The notes beneath the pieces were generated by a model, which was not told where the DNA came from, did not search any database, and was given only the letters and a program-made list of their open reading frames with translations. This document shows, one piece after another, positions 1 to 8,101 of a stretch of 64,000 nt of DNA. How positions within the stretch are numbered: the first letter of the stretch is position 1; the number at the start of each line of letters is the position of its first letter. The position numbers and the translations under genes are program-made. Source of the DNA: Salinirubrum litoreum (lineage in GTDB: Archaea; Halobacteriota; Halobacteria; Halobacteriales; Haloferacaceae); the NCBI RefSeq assembly GCF_020567425.1, contig NZ_JAJCVJ010000001.1:992001-1056000 (forward strand). The letters are read 5' to 3'.

Positions 1-392
1 ACGCCGACCGCGATCAGGCCGCCGAAGAAGTCGGCGGCGACGAACTGCCAGCCGAGGAGAATCCACATCACGAGCCCTAGTTCGACGACGAGGTCGGTCG
101 CCGCGAACTGGAAGGCCGCGAGCGAGGAGACCGGCGAGGCGCCCTTCTTGTAGAGCGTCTTCGCGGTGGCGACCGCCGAGAAGGAACACGAGGAGGTCGC
201 CGCGCCGAACGCGGTGCCGAGTCCGACTTCCCTCCAGCCGTCGTCGCCGAGGTATTTCGTCATCCCTTCCTCGGTCGTGAACTCCTCGACCGCGCCGGTG
301 ATGGTGAAGCCGAGGACGAGTGCCCACCACGTCTCCCACGCCATGTCGAGGGCGAGACCGATGCCTGCCAGAATGGTTTCGACGAGAGCCAT
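1..392 (-). CDS. permease of the DUF318/ArsP-like family, C-terminus off the left edge
   Basis: Only the first 130 codons are inside the window; the gene runs leftwards out of it. The ATG at 392 opens a strongly hydrophobic protein beginning MALVETILAG. A Gly/Ala/Ser-rich segment with a Ser-Ser-Cys-Ser core, followed by a Lys-Lys-Gly turn and another membrane span, resembles the conserved core of the predicted permease family PF03773 (UPF0718/YraQ/ArsP). Members are multi-span inner-membrane proteins; some export organoarsenicals, most have no known substrate. It starts 9 bases after the stop of the upstream lipoprotein gene, so the two are probably co-transcribed. The family call is from motif recall on a partial protein and the substrate is unknown. 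Confidence 0.7.
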   Translation of the reverse strand, partial: MALVETILAGIGLALDMAWETWWALVLGFTITGAVEEFTTEEGMTKYLGDDGWREVGLGTAFGAATSSCSFSAVATAKTLYKKGASPVSSLAAFQFAATDLVVELGLVMWILLGWQFVAADFFGGLIAVG

Positions 393-401
393 CCGAGTCA
401 C

Positions 402-1487
402 CTACCGGAACCGCTCCACGATGCGGCCGCTGCTGCCGACCGCCACGTCCGGGGCGGAGGTGGTGCCGAAGGTGACGTCGTACAGGCCCTCGTCGACCGG
501 CTTGGCGGTTCGGTGCCACTCACCCTCGTCGAACTCGAAGACCTCGCCCTCGCTCGTGGTGGCGAGACCCTGACTGTCGTCGCGGGTGAGTCCGTGGACC
601 GAGGCCTGTCCGGCGTCGAGTTCGGTCCAGGTGAAGCCGTTGTACCGGAAGACCGCCCCGCCGGACGCGCCGACGTTGACGCTGTCGGCGTCCATCGCGG
701 CCAGCGAGAGCAGGTCGTTGCCGGCGACCGGGATACCGACCTTGCGCCAATCCTTCCCGGCGTCGGTCGTCTGGAAGACGTTCGTGCTCCCGTCGAGGAG
801 GAAGCCGGTGCCGGTGCCGACGAACTCGACCGCCGAGATCGAGGACCCGGTTCCGGGTTTCGTGACGCCTCTCCAGTCGATCTCGCTCCCGGTGTTCTTC
901 CCGCGCAGGACCTCGCCGGAGCCGTTCGCGAGGTAGATCCACTCCTCGCCTGCGAGTCCGGCGACCGCCACGTCTTCCCACGTCGAGGTCTTCCCGAGTG
1001 GGGCCGAGAAGTCGGTGACGGTCGACCCGGCGAGGTCGTATCGGCCGACCGCGCCGGAGCCGCCGGCGAACCAGACGTGGCGTCCGTTCGCGGTGATGTC
1101 CGCCCCGAGCAGGCCGTTGCCGGTGACTTCCAGTCCGGAGTCGAGGACGGTCTCCCAGACCCCGTTGCACCGGCCGAGGAGGACGCCCTCCTCGCCGACG
1201 GCGAAGGGTCCCTCGCGGGTCGTCACGACCGCGTGGAGGGTCCCGTCGGTCGGGGATTTCACGGCCTGCCAGTCGCCCGGTCCCACGTCGCTGCCGTCGT
1301 TGCCGACCGACTGGTTGCCGGAGGGCGTGGTGGTGCCGGGACCGTCGCCGGTGGGCGAGGTGGTCGTCTGCTGTACTGTCGTCGAGTCGGTCGCGGTCTG
1401 GCTCGCGTCGCTCCCGCCGAGGCATCCGGCGAGTCCGGTCGCCCCGGCGGTGAGAGCCAGCAGTCCGCGTCGTGTGTAGCTTGTCAT
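402..1487 (-). CDS. Tat-exported lipoprotein with beta-propeller/BNR-like body
   Basis: The 361-residue protein begins with a twin-arginine signal (TRRGLL) and a lipobox ending in Cys22, so it is probably exported folded and lipid-anchored. A Thr/Ser/Gly-rich linker follows to about residue 70. The rest is made of repeating beta-strand units, including an Asp-box-like stretch around TTDAGKDW, typical of BNR/YCF48-like propellers. No catalytic residues are recognisable; binding or scaffolding at the cell surface is a reasonable guess. It lies directly upstream of the permease gene on the same strand, suggesting a two-gene transport unit, but that functional link is inference. Confidence 0.75.
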   Translation of the reverse strand: MTSYTRRGLLALTAGATGLAGCLGGSDASQTATDSTTVQQTTTSPTGDGPGTTTPSGNQSVGNDGSDVGPGDWQAVKSPTDGTLHAVVTTREGPFAVGEEGVLLGRCNGVWETVLDSGLEVTGNGLLGADITANGRHVWFAGGSGAVGRYDLAGSTVTDFSAPLGKTSTWEDVAVAGLAGEEWIYLANGSGEVLRGKNTGSEIDWRGVTKPGTGSSISAVEFVGTGTGFLLDGSTNVFQTTDAGKDWRKVGIPVAGNDLLSLAAMDADSVNVGASGGAVFRYNGFTWTELDAGQASVHGLTRDDSQGLATTSEGEVFEFDEGEWHRTAKPVDEGLYDVTFGTTSAPDVAVGSSGRIVERFR

Positions 1488-1535
1488 GGTGAAGTCGTGG
1501 AGGACTGCGGAAGGTCGAGGGAGGAGCGCCGTCGG

Positions 1536-1655
1536 GTCAGCAGGGAGAGTTCGGTGGCGGGAGCGAACGGTGGAGGGTCGAATGCGTCAGCAGGGAGGTC
1601 GAGTGTCGGAGGGAGAGCGTCGAAGTCGGTGGAGGGAGTCGGCGGTCAGCAGGGA
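1536..1655. repeat. three copies of an 11-base direct repeat GTCAGCAGGGA
   Basis: GTCAGCAGGGA occurs at 1536-1546, 1586-1596 and 1645-1655, separated by purine-rich sequence with shared words such as GGTGGAGGG. The last copy abuts the stop codon of the small minus-strand ORF. No function is evident. Confidence 0.6.
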
Positions 1656-1865
1656 TTACTCGTTCGTGACTCGAACGACCGGGCCGGCGGTCAACCCGCG
1701 AACCCGCGCCCGGCGTGGGTCGTCGTGTGTCCGACAGGTGTAGTGTGCCCCGCCGGCAGTCGTCGCGGGGTCGTCGGTCCCGAGTTCGGTCTGCTCGTGT
1801 TCGCCCGCAGTGTGGTCGTCGGTGTCGGTGCGTCCGGTGTCGATCTGGTGTTGGCTCTGGCTCAT
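1656..1865 (-). CDS. small acidic hypothetical protein (69 aa)
   Basis: An ATG at 1865 opens a 69-residue frame beginning MSQSQHQIDTGRTD, rich in Asp, Glu, His and Thr. By eye roughly four fifths of its codons end in G or C, which is closer to the real genes here than to random frames. The frame can be extended upstream, but the extension crosses hairpin repeats and has poor composition, so the internal ATG is preferred. I recognise no domain. It sits inside a long gene-poor stretch and could be spurious. Confidence 0.4.
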   Translation of the reverse strand: MSQSQHQIDTGRTDTDDHTAGEHEQTELGTDDPATTAGGAHYTCRTHDDPRRARVRGLTAGPVVRVTNE

Positions 1866-2468
1866 GGTTGGATGGATTCTGGTGTCTCCGAGTGTTTTCG
1901 ATAGCCGACGCTGTCGGCTGTTTGCAGTGCTGTGCGGTCGGCGCGTGCGAGAACGGCACGCGAGGTCTTCGTGAGCCTGCGAACAGAGCGGGACCAGAGG
2001 TCCCGCCAGCAGTCGGCGCGACGCGCCGACGACGAAGGCTCGGAAATCGAAGATTTCCGGTGGATGAGTAGCGCAGTCGGCTGGGGAGGTTCGTGGCTCG
2101 CGCGATTGCGGTACGGTGGCGCTGCGGTGGCGGTGCTGTGCTGTCGCGGTTCCGCTGGGAGGTGCGCTACTAACAGTATCGGTGCTGTCGCGGGTTGCGG
2201 ATGCGGTTCGCGCTGCTGTCACGGTAGCAGTCGCGGTCTCCGAATCGGTCGTAGCAACCGCCTCACGGCGGGGGCCAGCGACTCACACTACCCACGCGAC
2301 CCGCGTCCGAACCGGAGTCCAGCGGTCGTGTCGTGGATGGATCTCTCGTCATGCTGTGATCGCGTATTCTCTCTCGCCGTCTCGCACCACTCGTGATCGC
2401 GTCCGAATCGCCAGCGTCGTGACTGTCCGAGGCGCGACACCCAGCAGAGTTCCACACGTCTCTCGACG
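1866..2468. other. gene-free stretch with hairpin repeats
   Basis: About 600 bases with no convincing gene. Open frames here have poor third-position GC bias and low-complexity Arg/Ser/Thr-rich translations. The left half carries the hairpin element described at 1965-2059. The right half (about 2110-2460) is rich in short alternating words such as GCGGTGGCGGTGC and shows no promoter or RNA gene I can name. Confidence 0.6.
1965..2059 (+). repeat. hairpin-rich repeat, copy 1
   Basis: Three perfect inverted repeats follow one another: GCGGGACC/GGTCCCGC (1988-2006, loop AGA), GTCGGCGCG/CGCGCCGAC (2012-2030, loop A) and CGGAAATC/GATTTCCG (2041-2059, loop GAA). Bases 1965-2018 align without gaps to the reverse complement of 21225-21278, with about 45 of 54 identical by eye. 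One difference changes G to A in the left arm and C to T in the paired position of the right arm, keeping the pair. The words CGCCAGCAGTCGG also occur in the copy near 60059-60071 (reverse strand). It is a dispersed structured repeat of unknown function. Confidence 0.7.
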
Positions 2469-3827
2469 CTACCGAACGTGATCCGGCCGCTCACCTTGCG
2501 GGGTGAACGCACCGGGGGCCGCAGTCCGCTTCACCACGGTCGCCAGCCGAACCACGTAGGCGAACAGGATGGCGAAGGGTGCGAACGCGACCGCCAGCGA
2601 GAGCGTCACCAACAGAAGCAGTGGCGTCTCGTGCTGCACTGGGGGATAGCCACTCGCGTAGATCATCACGACCAGCGTCGAGGAGAGGAAGGCCGTGAGT
2701 CCGCTGTAGGCGACCAGCCGCGAGAGGCGGGCCAGTTCGTCCTGCACGTACATCGTCTTGAAGTACTGTCGCGCCACGTCCAGCGCGGTCAGCGTCTCGC
2801 CGAGATCACCGAGGGCGGCCGCGACCTCGGGGTCCTCGACGCGGTGGCGGAGGCTCCGCGCCTCGTTCACCAACTGCGAGTAGTCGTGGTTCATCATCGG
2901 CAGGAGGAGGTCGAACACCGCCGGGTCGGTCCCGTCGAGTTCGTCCCGGATGCCGGCGGCCACCCGCCCGACCGCGTCGCCGAACGCATCGACCTCGGTC
3001 GCGGTTTCGTCGTCCGCCGTGGTCGCCGTCCCGTCGTCGCGCATCCCAGCCGAGTCGGCCACCGCCACCGTCTCCGCGAGGCGGTCCGTGCGTTCGAGCA
3101 GGGTCCCGGCCAACACCGACAGGAACCCGGCCGGGTCGGTCGGCGAGACGGTCACGTCCGGTGCCATCGCCTCGACGCGGGTTCGGAAGGCACGGACCCC
3201 GTCCACGCGCTCCCGGAGGGCGTCCGGGCCGTCGAACATCCGCCCGAGGGCGACGTTGTTCACCGAGACGACGATGGGGACAAAGGAGAACAGGCCAGCG
3301 ATGATCGTCGAGAACATCGTCGTCACGAAGTCGGACTCCTGGATCCCGATGACGTTCGTCACGCCGAGAACCAGAGAGCCGAGGAAGAACGAGACGACGA
3401 GCGATCCGACGATTGCCCACCGGTCGCCGGCGAGCAGGAACCAGCGCCGGGCCGGGTTCGGTCGGTCGCTCTCCCGCACGAGCGAGACGAGTAGTGAGAC
3501 GCCGACGAACGTGATCCGGGCCGTCACCCGGAGGAACGACCCCGCGACTCCGAGCGCCCGGTGCAGGGTCTCGGCGTGATCGTCGGTCGTCCTCGCTTGA
3601 TCGTCGGCTCCGGACTCGGTGTCGCTCCCCGACTCGAGGTCGGTTGTGTCCTCCGACTCGGTGGCGGTCTCGTCGGTCGCGGACTGGTCGTCCTCGGACG
3701 CTGACGGGTCGGCGTCCTCGAACTCCCTCGGTTGGTCGTCCGGCGGGTCGTCGACCGACTGCTCGGTGGTCACGTCGTCGGCCGACTGCTGGCAGTCGGC
3801 CTCCTCGCGGACCTCACCACGCGACAT
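2469..3827 (-). CDS. haloarchaeal multi-span membrane protein, function unknown
   Basis: The 452-residue protein starts with about 85 very acidic, probably disordered residues (Asp/Glu/Ser/Thr). Next come a short hydrophobic segment, two membrane spans around residues 130-190, a soluble middle region of about 180 residues, and two further spans near the C-terminus (about 375-435). I recognise no named domain. Its start overlaps the end of the upstream DUF389 gene by 14 bases, so the two are almost certainly translated from one transcript and may work together in the membrane. Function is not known. Confidence 0.75.
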   Translation of the reverse strand: MSRGEVREEADCQQSADDVTTEQSVDDPPDDQPREFEDADPSASEDDQSATDETATESEDTTDLESGSDTESGADDQARTTDDHAETLHRALGVAGSFLRVTARITFVGVSLLVSLVRESDRPNPARRWFLLAGDRWAIVGSLVVSFFLGSLVLGVTNVIGIQESDFVTTMFSTIIAGLFSFVPIVVSVNNVALGRMFDGPDALRERVDGVRAFRTRVEAMAPDVTVSPTDPAGFLSVLAGTLLERTDRLAETVAVADSAGMRDDGTATTADDETATEVDAFGDAVGRVAAGIRDELDGTDPAVFDLLLPMMNHDYSQLVNEARSLRHRVEDPEVAAALGDLGETLTALDVARQYFKTMYVQDELARLSRLVAYSGLTAFLSSTLVVMIYASGYPPVQHETPLLLLVTLSLAVAFAPFAILFAYVVRLATVVKRTAAPGAFTPQGERPDHVR

Positions 3828-4875
3828 ACGCCGGGATCACCCCGTTGAGGTCACCGTGAGAGAGTCGCGTCAGGAACACCGTCAGCGTGAGGACGAGTCC
3901 CAAGAGCACCGCACTCCGGCGGAGCAGTTTGCTCCGGGTCTGTTTCAGTTCCTGCCAGGAGTCCGGCTTGTAGCCGAGGTACCACAGACTGACGATAGCG
4001 GCGAGGTTGATCGACATGAGGTTGATGAGGACGACCGCAGTCGAACCGAGGACGACGCGCGGGCGACCCCACGCGATGCCGACGCCGACGATACCGATGG
4101 GCGGCATGATCGCGGCGGCGACCATCACGCCGACCAGTTCCGTCGAGCCACTGGTGGACAGCGAGATGGCCCCCGCGATGCCACCACAGACCGCGACCGC
4201 GACCAGCAGAAACGCCGGCGAGGTGTGCGTGCTGAGTTGGAGCAACACGTCGATGTCCGCGTTCCGGGAGACGTACGTCGCCGACTTCGCGGTGTACGCG
4301 AACACGACCGAACTCACCAGCGCGACGACCGACCCCTTCAGTTGGAACAGGACGCTCCGACCGAACAGGCGCTGGTCGTCGATGACGGTCGCCACCGCCG
4401 TCGAGAGTGCCGGGCCGAGTAGTGGTGCGATGACCATCGACCCGATCAGCACCGACAGCGAGTTGAGCAGGACGCCGGCCGTCGCGACCACCGCGCTGAT
4501 CGCCGTCAGGATCGTGTAGATCACGAAGTCCGGGAGGAGGTCCGCCGCCTTCGAGTGGAGTTCCCGCCGGGAGATGCGTCCCGGCGCGAGTGCGCCGACC
4601 TGCGGGTCCTCCTCGACGTCGTCGTCCAGTCGATCCGACACGATCGTCTCCGGATCGTAGACGACCGTGTACATCTCGTCTCGGCAGTCGAGGTCGGCGA
4701 TCTGATCCTGGATCGACTCCACCGCGTGGGCCGCGACCGGAAACGAGATCATCGCCGATCGGGTCGGATCGTCGGTCATGTCTACGATGCTGTAGTCGAG
4801 TTGTTCTGCGTCTAGCACGTCGAGAAGTTCGGTCCGGGCCTCGTCCGCGAGGAGCATGACCTCGACGAGTCGCAT
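3814..4875 (-). CDS. DUF389 family membrane protein
   Basis: The protein beginning MRLVEVMLLADEA (353 aa) matches the DUF389/TIGR00341 pattern. It has an N-terminal alpha/beta domain of about 120 residues with a charged surface, then six hydrophobic spans containing the signature segments around LNSLSVLIGSMVIAPLLGP and AAAIMPPIGIVGVG. The frame is open further upstream to 5004, but that extension lacks the family's N-terminus, so 4875 is chosen. The function of DUF389 is not established. It overlaps the next membrane-protein gene by 14 bases. Confidence 0.85.
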   Translation of the reverse strand: MRLVEVMLLADEARTELLDVLDAEQLDYSIVDMTDDPTRSAMISFPVAAHAVESIQDQIADLDCRDEMYTVVYDPETIVSDRLDDDVEEDPQVGALAPGRISRRELHSKAADLLPDFVIYTILTAISAVVATAGVLLNSLSVLIGSMVIAPLLGPALSTAVATVIDDQRLFGRSVLFQLKGSVVALVSSVVFAYTAKSATYVSRNADIDVLLQLSTHTSPAFLLVAVAVCGGIAGAISLSTSGSTELVGVMVAAAIMPPIGIVGVGIAWGRPRVVLGSTAVVLINLMSINLAAIVSLWYLGYKPDSWQELKQTRSKLLRRSAVLLGLVLTLTVFLTRLSHGDLNGVIPAYVAW

Positions 4876-5034
4876 ATCTGTTCGGGCCACGCTCAGGTCC
4901 CGGTCCCGTCCGTACGGTAACACGGTTTGGTAGTGAGTAGGTAGTGGTGTGAAGGCATTACAGGATGAGACGAACCGGCAGGCGAGACGACGGGAAAGAG
5001 ACATCGACCGTCCCCCCGCAGCGCGATCCGAGCG

Positions 5035-5598
5035 TCAGACCAGGAGGAGATCGGTCGGCGCGGGCGCGGGGTCGTCGAACGCCCCCGCGTAGAGGGTACA
5101 GACTGCGTCGGCGATGGTCGCGAGACTGTCGCCGTGGTGACCCGCACAGTTCGTCGCGCAGGTCGCACGGTAGTCGCCGTCGCCGAGCGACTCGTACTGC
5201 AACTGTCCGGCACAGTCGGGACAGCGCGGTTCGACGTGGGCGTGCATCCAGCGGACGTCGTACTCCCCGTGGAGCCACTCCGCCAGGGCGTACCAGACGT
5301 ACATGTCCCACTCGGTGTCGCCCTCGGCCGCGCGCTTCAGGCGTGTGAGCCCCAGCGCGGCCTTGCTGAACAGACCGCCGTCGTCCTCGTCGTGGTGGCG
5401 ACGGTACGAGCGACGGAAGTGGTTGAACAGGGCCACGCGAGCAGAGCGGAGCGAGCCGTTCGTGAGTTCCCCGTCCGGCGTCCGGCCGGGGAAGTCGTCG
5501 TAGATCGGCACCCGCTGTGCACGACCCCTGTCGTCGTAGTGAACTTCTTCGGAGAGCGGTGCGCCGCTCTGTGGACAGAATGCGTATTCTCCTTTCAT
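5035..5598 (-). CDS. hypothetical protein with zinc-ribbon-like cysteines
   Basis: The start at 5598 gives 187 residues beginning MKGEYAFCPQSG; a longer frame to 5700 has an Arg-rich, unlikely N-terminus. Cys8 lies near the N-terminus. Near the C-terminus a CPDC pair (Cys126/Cys129) and a C-x3-C pair (Cys147/Cys151) could form a metal-binding ribbon. The middle is helical with many Arg and aromatic residues (WYALAEWLHGEYD). I do not recognise a family. An AT-rich stretch at about 5736-5765 may hold its promoter. Confidence 0.65.
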   Translation of the reverse strand: MKGEYAFCPQSGAPLSEEVHYDDRGRAQRVPIYDDFPGRTPDGELTNGSLRSARVALFNHFRRSYRRHHDEDDGGLFSKAALGLTRLKRAAEGDTEWDMYVWYALAEWLHGEYDVRWMHAHVEPRCPDCAGQLQYESLGDGDYRATCATNCAGHHGDSLATIADAVCTLYAGAFDDPAPAPTDLLLV

Positions 5599-6068
5599 GG
5601 GTCGAAAACGGTCGATGCGCCTCGAACGGTCTCGGCGATCTCTCTGCAGAGGCCGGGAGATCATCCACGCCGAAGCGTGTCGTCCGGGCCGATCCGACAC
5701 CCACTGCTACTCGGGGTACGTTCAAAAGCGTTTCCCCTATTGAACGAATATTGATACTATAGAATACTACGCAGTACGGCGGTTTTTTCTAGACATGACT
5801 CGTCGATTATACACTGATTCCGTCTCACGGTGGGTCCGTCTCCGGTGGGTACCGAGAAGCCCCGAGGGGGTTCGACGGAGTTCGATGGAAGTCGACGGAA
5901 GCCGATGGAGGACGACGGATCACGAGAGAGTTCGGTGGGACTCGCCGACTCGTTGTCACCGGAGTCGTCGACGAGAGCCGAGCGTCGTCGGCGTCCGCCG
6001 GTCGTCGACGGTCCGGATTCCTGGCAGAAATGGGGGATACTTGCGACTGGGTCGCGTCTGTCGACACG
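5599..6068. other. gene-free stretch with an AT-rich promoter region and decamer repeats
   Basis: This is 470 bases between divergent genes. An AT-rich run at 5736-5765 (containing GAATATTGATACTATAGA) stands out against the GC-rich surroundings and may be a promoter for the leftward gene. Bases 5871-5920 are five tandem 10-base units fitting NNCGAYGGAR. The remainder up to 6068 shows no convincing coding frame. Confidence 0.55.
5871..5920. repeat. five tandem 10-base repeats (NNCGAYGGAR)
   Basis: The units are TTCGACGGAG, TTCGATGGAA, GTCGACGGAA, GCCGATGGAG and GACGACGGAT, in perfect 10-base register. The period is close to one helical turn. No protein-coding reason for it is visible. Confidence 0.75.
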
Positions 6069-6497
6069 ATGTCTTCTTTTCAGACGACACGTTCGGGCGA
6101 GTGGTACTGGCTCGGTCTGTTCGGCTATCTCCTCGCCTGTCTGCTCGGTCTCGGCTTCGTGCTCGGCCTGTTCTTCCTCGACGTGAGCCCACTCGGTATC
6201 GGCCTCGTCGCGGTCGGTGTCACGATCCTACTGACGCTAGCGAGTCTGCTCGCACTCCCGACACTCGCACTCGACGGGCGGGCGCTCGCGGCGGACGCGA
6301 CTGCCGCTTGGCACCCGAAGTGGTGGCGGTACCTCCTCGGCGCGGGTGCGCTCCCGGCCCTCGCGTTCGTCGGGTCGGACCTCCTCGTCAGCGTCCGCCT
6401 CGCCACGCTGGTCGCCGGACTCGGGTTGATCGTCGGGACCTGTCTCGCGTCCGGCGTCTACCTCTACACGCGCCACGAGCGCGTGGGCGTGCCCTGA
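6069..6497 (+). CDS. small four-span membrane protein, hypothetical
   Basis: The ATG at 6069 gives 142 residues (MSSFQTTRSGEWYWLG); a GTG-type start upstream at 6030 would add an unlikely soluble leader. Four hydrophobic segments can be seen at roughly residues 13-35, 38-60, 78-98 and 104-125, with short loops and a basic C-terminal tail. No family is recognised. It converges with the next gene, leaving only 35 bases between stops. Confidence 0.7.
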   Translation: MSSFQTTRSGEWYWLGLFGYLLACLLGLGFVLGLFFLDVSPLGIGLVAVGVTILLTLASLLALPTLALDGRALAADATAAWHPKWWRYLLGAGALPALAFVGSDLLVSVRLATLVAGLGLIVGTCLASGVYLYTRHERVGVP

Positions 6498-6532
6498 CTC
6501 TCCAGACGCTCTCGTCGCGCCGACGAGTCGGG

Positions 6533-6829
6533 TCACTCCTCGTCGGGATCGTGCGACAGTGCCCCCTCCACGTCGGCGACTTCACCGGCGAGTGCGGCCG
6601 CGTCCCCGGCGACGGTCGAGGGTTCGACGCCGGCCTCGCGGGCGACGAGTCTGACGTGAGTCGCGAGCAGCGACAGCGACTGGAGGCTCTCCTGTTGGGG
6701 GTCGTCGGCACGGACGCCGAACGCGGTGTCGATCTCCTCGTTCTCGCGCACGACGCCGACGTGGAAGGCGGTCACGTCGTCGGCCAACAGTTGTTTCGCG
6801 GCGGTCAGTCGGCGTTCGAAGTCGTCCAT
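6533..6829 (-). CDS. small acidic hypothetical protein (98 aa)
   Basis: A soluble, acidic protein beginning MDDFERRLTAAKQLL, predicted mostly helical, with no Cys and no recognised motif. Codon use is GC3-rich as in neighbouring genes. It lies 84 bases downstream of the Rieske gene on the same strand and could be co-transcribed with it. Function unknown. Confidence 0.7.
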   Translation of the reverse strand: MDDFERRLTAAKQLLADDVTAFHVGVVRENEEIDTAFGVRADDPQQESLQSLSLLATHVRLVAREAGVEPSTVAGDAAALAGEVADVEGALSHDPDEE

Positions 6830-6913
6830 ACCGTCGGTTGTCGGGCAGGAGAGAAAAAACGACTGCTCGCTCGCCAGATCGGGCGAGCGGCGGCGGGCCG
6901 CGAGACAGCGCGA

Positions 6914-7750
6914 TCAGTCCGGGCGCGGACGGGCGGTGAACAGGGTCGGAACGATGTTGAACGGATCGTACACCGACTGGTGGCACTGACAGTAGACGTC
7001 GTCTTCGGCGTTGAACTTCGCGGCGTCGGCGGCGATCTTGTACCCCGGCACACAGCAGAAGTGGGTACACTTGTTGAGCCACGCGATGAAGCCCTCGGAG
7101 GTACTGGCCCCGAGCCACTCGTTCTCCTGTGCGGCCTCCTCGATGATCGGACTCCGGATCACCTGGATCGGGATGGTGTCGCTGGAGTCCTGTGACCGCC
7201 ACGTCCCGGTCGCGGGCTTCCCGAGGCCGTCGTCGCCGATGCCGTTGCCCCACTCGGTGTAGTCGGAGAAGTCGTCGACGTGGAGTCGGTCGCCCGACTC
7301 GTAGGTGCTCGTCTGCCACTCGTACTTGCCCGAGTCCGACCGGAAGTAGTTGTCACTCTCGTAGCTCGGCTGGATACCCTGGTAGGCCTCGACGCCGCAG
7401 TACTGGAACCACTCCGAAGAGTAGGTCATCCCACCGAGGTCCATCTCCGCGATCTCGATCTCGATCCCGTTCTGGGTCTCGGTCGTCACGTCGGGCCAGA
7501 CGCCCTTCAGGTAGCCCTCGCTGTCGATCTCCAGTGGGATCTGTGGCATCCCGCGCGGGGCGGGACCGGCGATGTTCTCGATGGCCATCGCCTGCGTACT
7601 CCCACCACCACGACCCGGCGAGGTCGTCGCGCTGTTGATCGCTACCGAGCCACCCGCGCCGACACCGGCGAGCGCCGCACCACCGACGACGCCCTTCACG
7701 AACCGCCGCCGTCCCGATTCCGGCGGGTACTTGTCCTCGGTTTTGCTCAT
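6914..7750 (-). CDS. Rieske [2Fe-2S] protein, Tat-exported
   Basis: The 278-residue protein carries a twin-arginine signal (RRRFVKG, residues 14-20) with a Gly/Ala hydrophobic core to about residue 40. The cluster-binding boxes are near the C-terminus: CTHFCC (Cys228, His230, Cys233) and CQCHQS (Cys254, Cys256, His257). By family rules the ligands would be Cys228, His230, Cys254 and His257, with a Cys233-Cys256 disulfide. Such proteins are the high-potential electron carriers of cytochrome bc-type complexes on the outer face of the membrane. No cytochrome b gene lies next to it. A TATA-like box is at 7772-7779. Confidence 0.9.
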   Translation of the reverse strand: MSKTEDKYPPESGRRRFVKGVVGGAALAGVGAGGSVAINSATTSPGRGGGSTQAMAIENIAGPAPRGMPQIPLEIDSEGYLKGVWPDVTTETQNGIEIEIAEMDLGGMTYSSEWFQYCGVEAYQGIQPSYESDNYFRSDSGKYEWQTSTYESGDRLHVDDFSDYTEWGNGIGDDGLGKPATGTWRSQDSSDTIPIQVIRSPIIEEAAQENEWLGASTSEGFIAWLNKCTHFCCVPGYKIAADAAKFNAEDDVYCQCHQSVYDPFNIVPTLFTARPRPD

Positions 7751-8101
7751 GCCTCTCTCTTAGCGTGCCCGCTAAAAAGACTGACGAAGTGCCCGGTCAC
7801 TGCCTACAGTCGAGACCAGCGCCGCCCACTGTTCGGATACGTACTCCTATTGAGACCACTTAGCGAGCTACTTATCCGTGGCCGCTCTCCGCGCTGATGG
7901 CGTGTCCGTGTCCGTGGTCGGCCGACGCGAACTGTGAGCCTGTCATCCCACCACGCCACCGTGTGAGTCGATCGATCCGGCTGTTCCGGCCGGATCACCC
8001 TTCCTCGGACGCCCAGCGACGGCGCTGGATTCACTCTTCACTGAGGCAATTTTTCGGAGCGAGTCGTGACCTTTTACGATACGCCACTCGTACACAGTGT
8101 C
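7751..8101. promoter_or_regulatory. divergent promoter region of the Rieske and ppc genes
   Basis: This is 351 bases without a gene. On the minus strand CTTTTTAG (7772-7779) sits about 27 bases before the Rieske start. On the plus strand TTTTACGA (8072-8079) sits about 27 bases before the ppc ATG. Both distances fit TATA boxes of leaderless transcripts. The middle of the region shows nothing recognisable. Confidence 0.6.

Noticed and set aside
1656-2222. 188-residue minus-strand frame
   Set aside because: The first 119 codons run through the hairpin repeats and have poor composition. Only the last 69 codons are kept as a possible gene.
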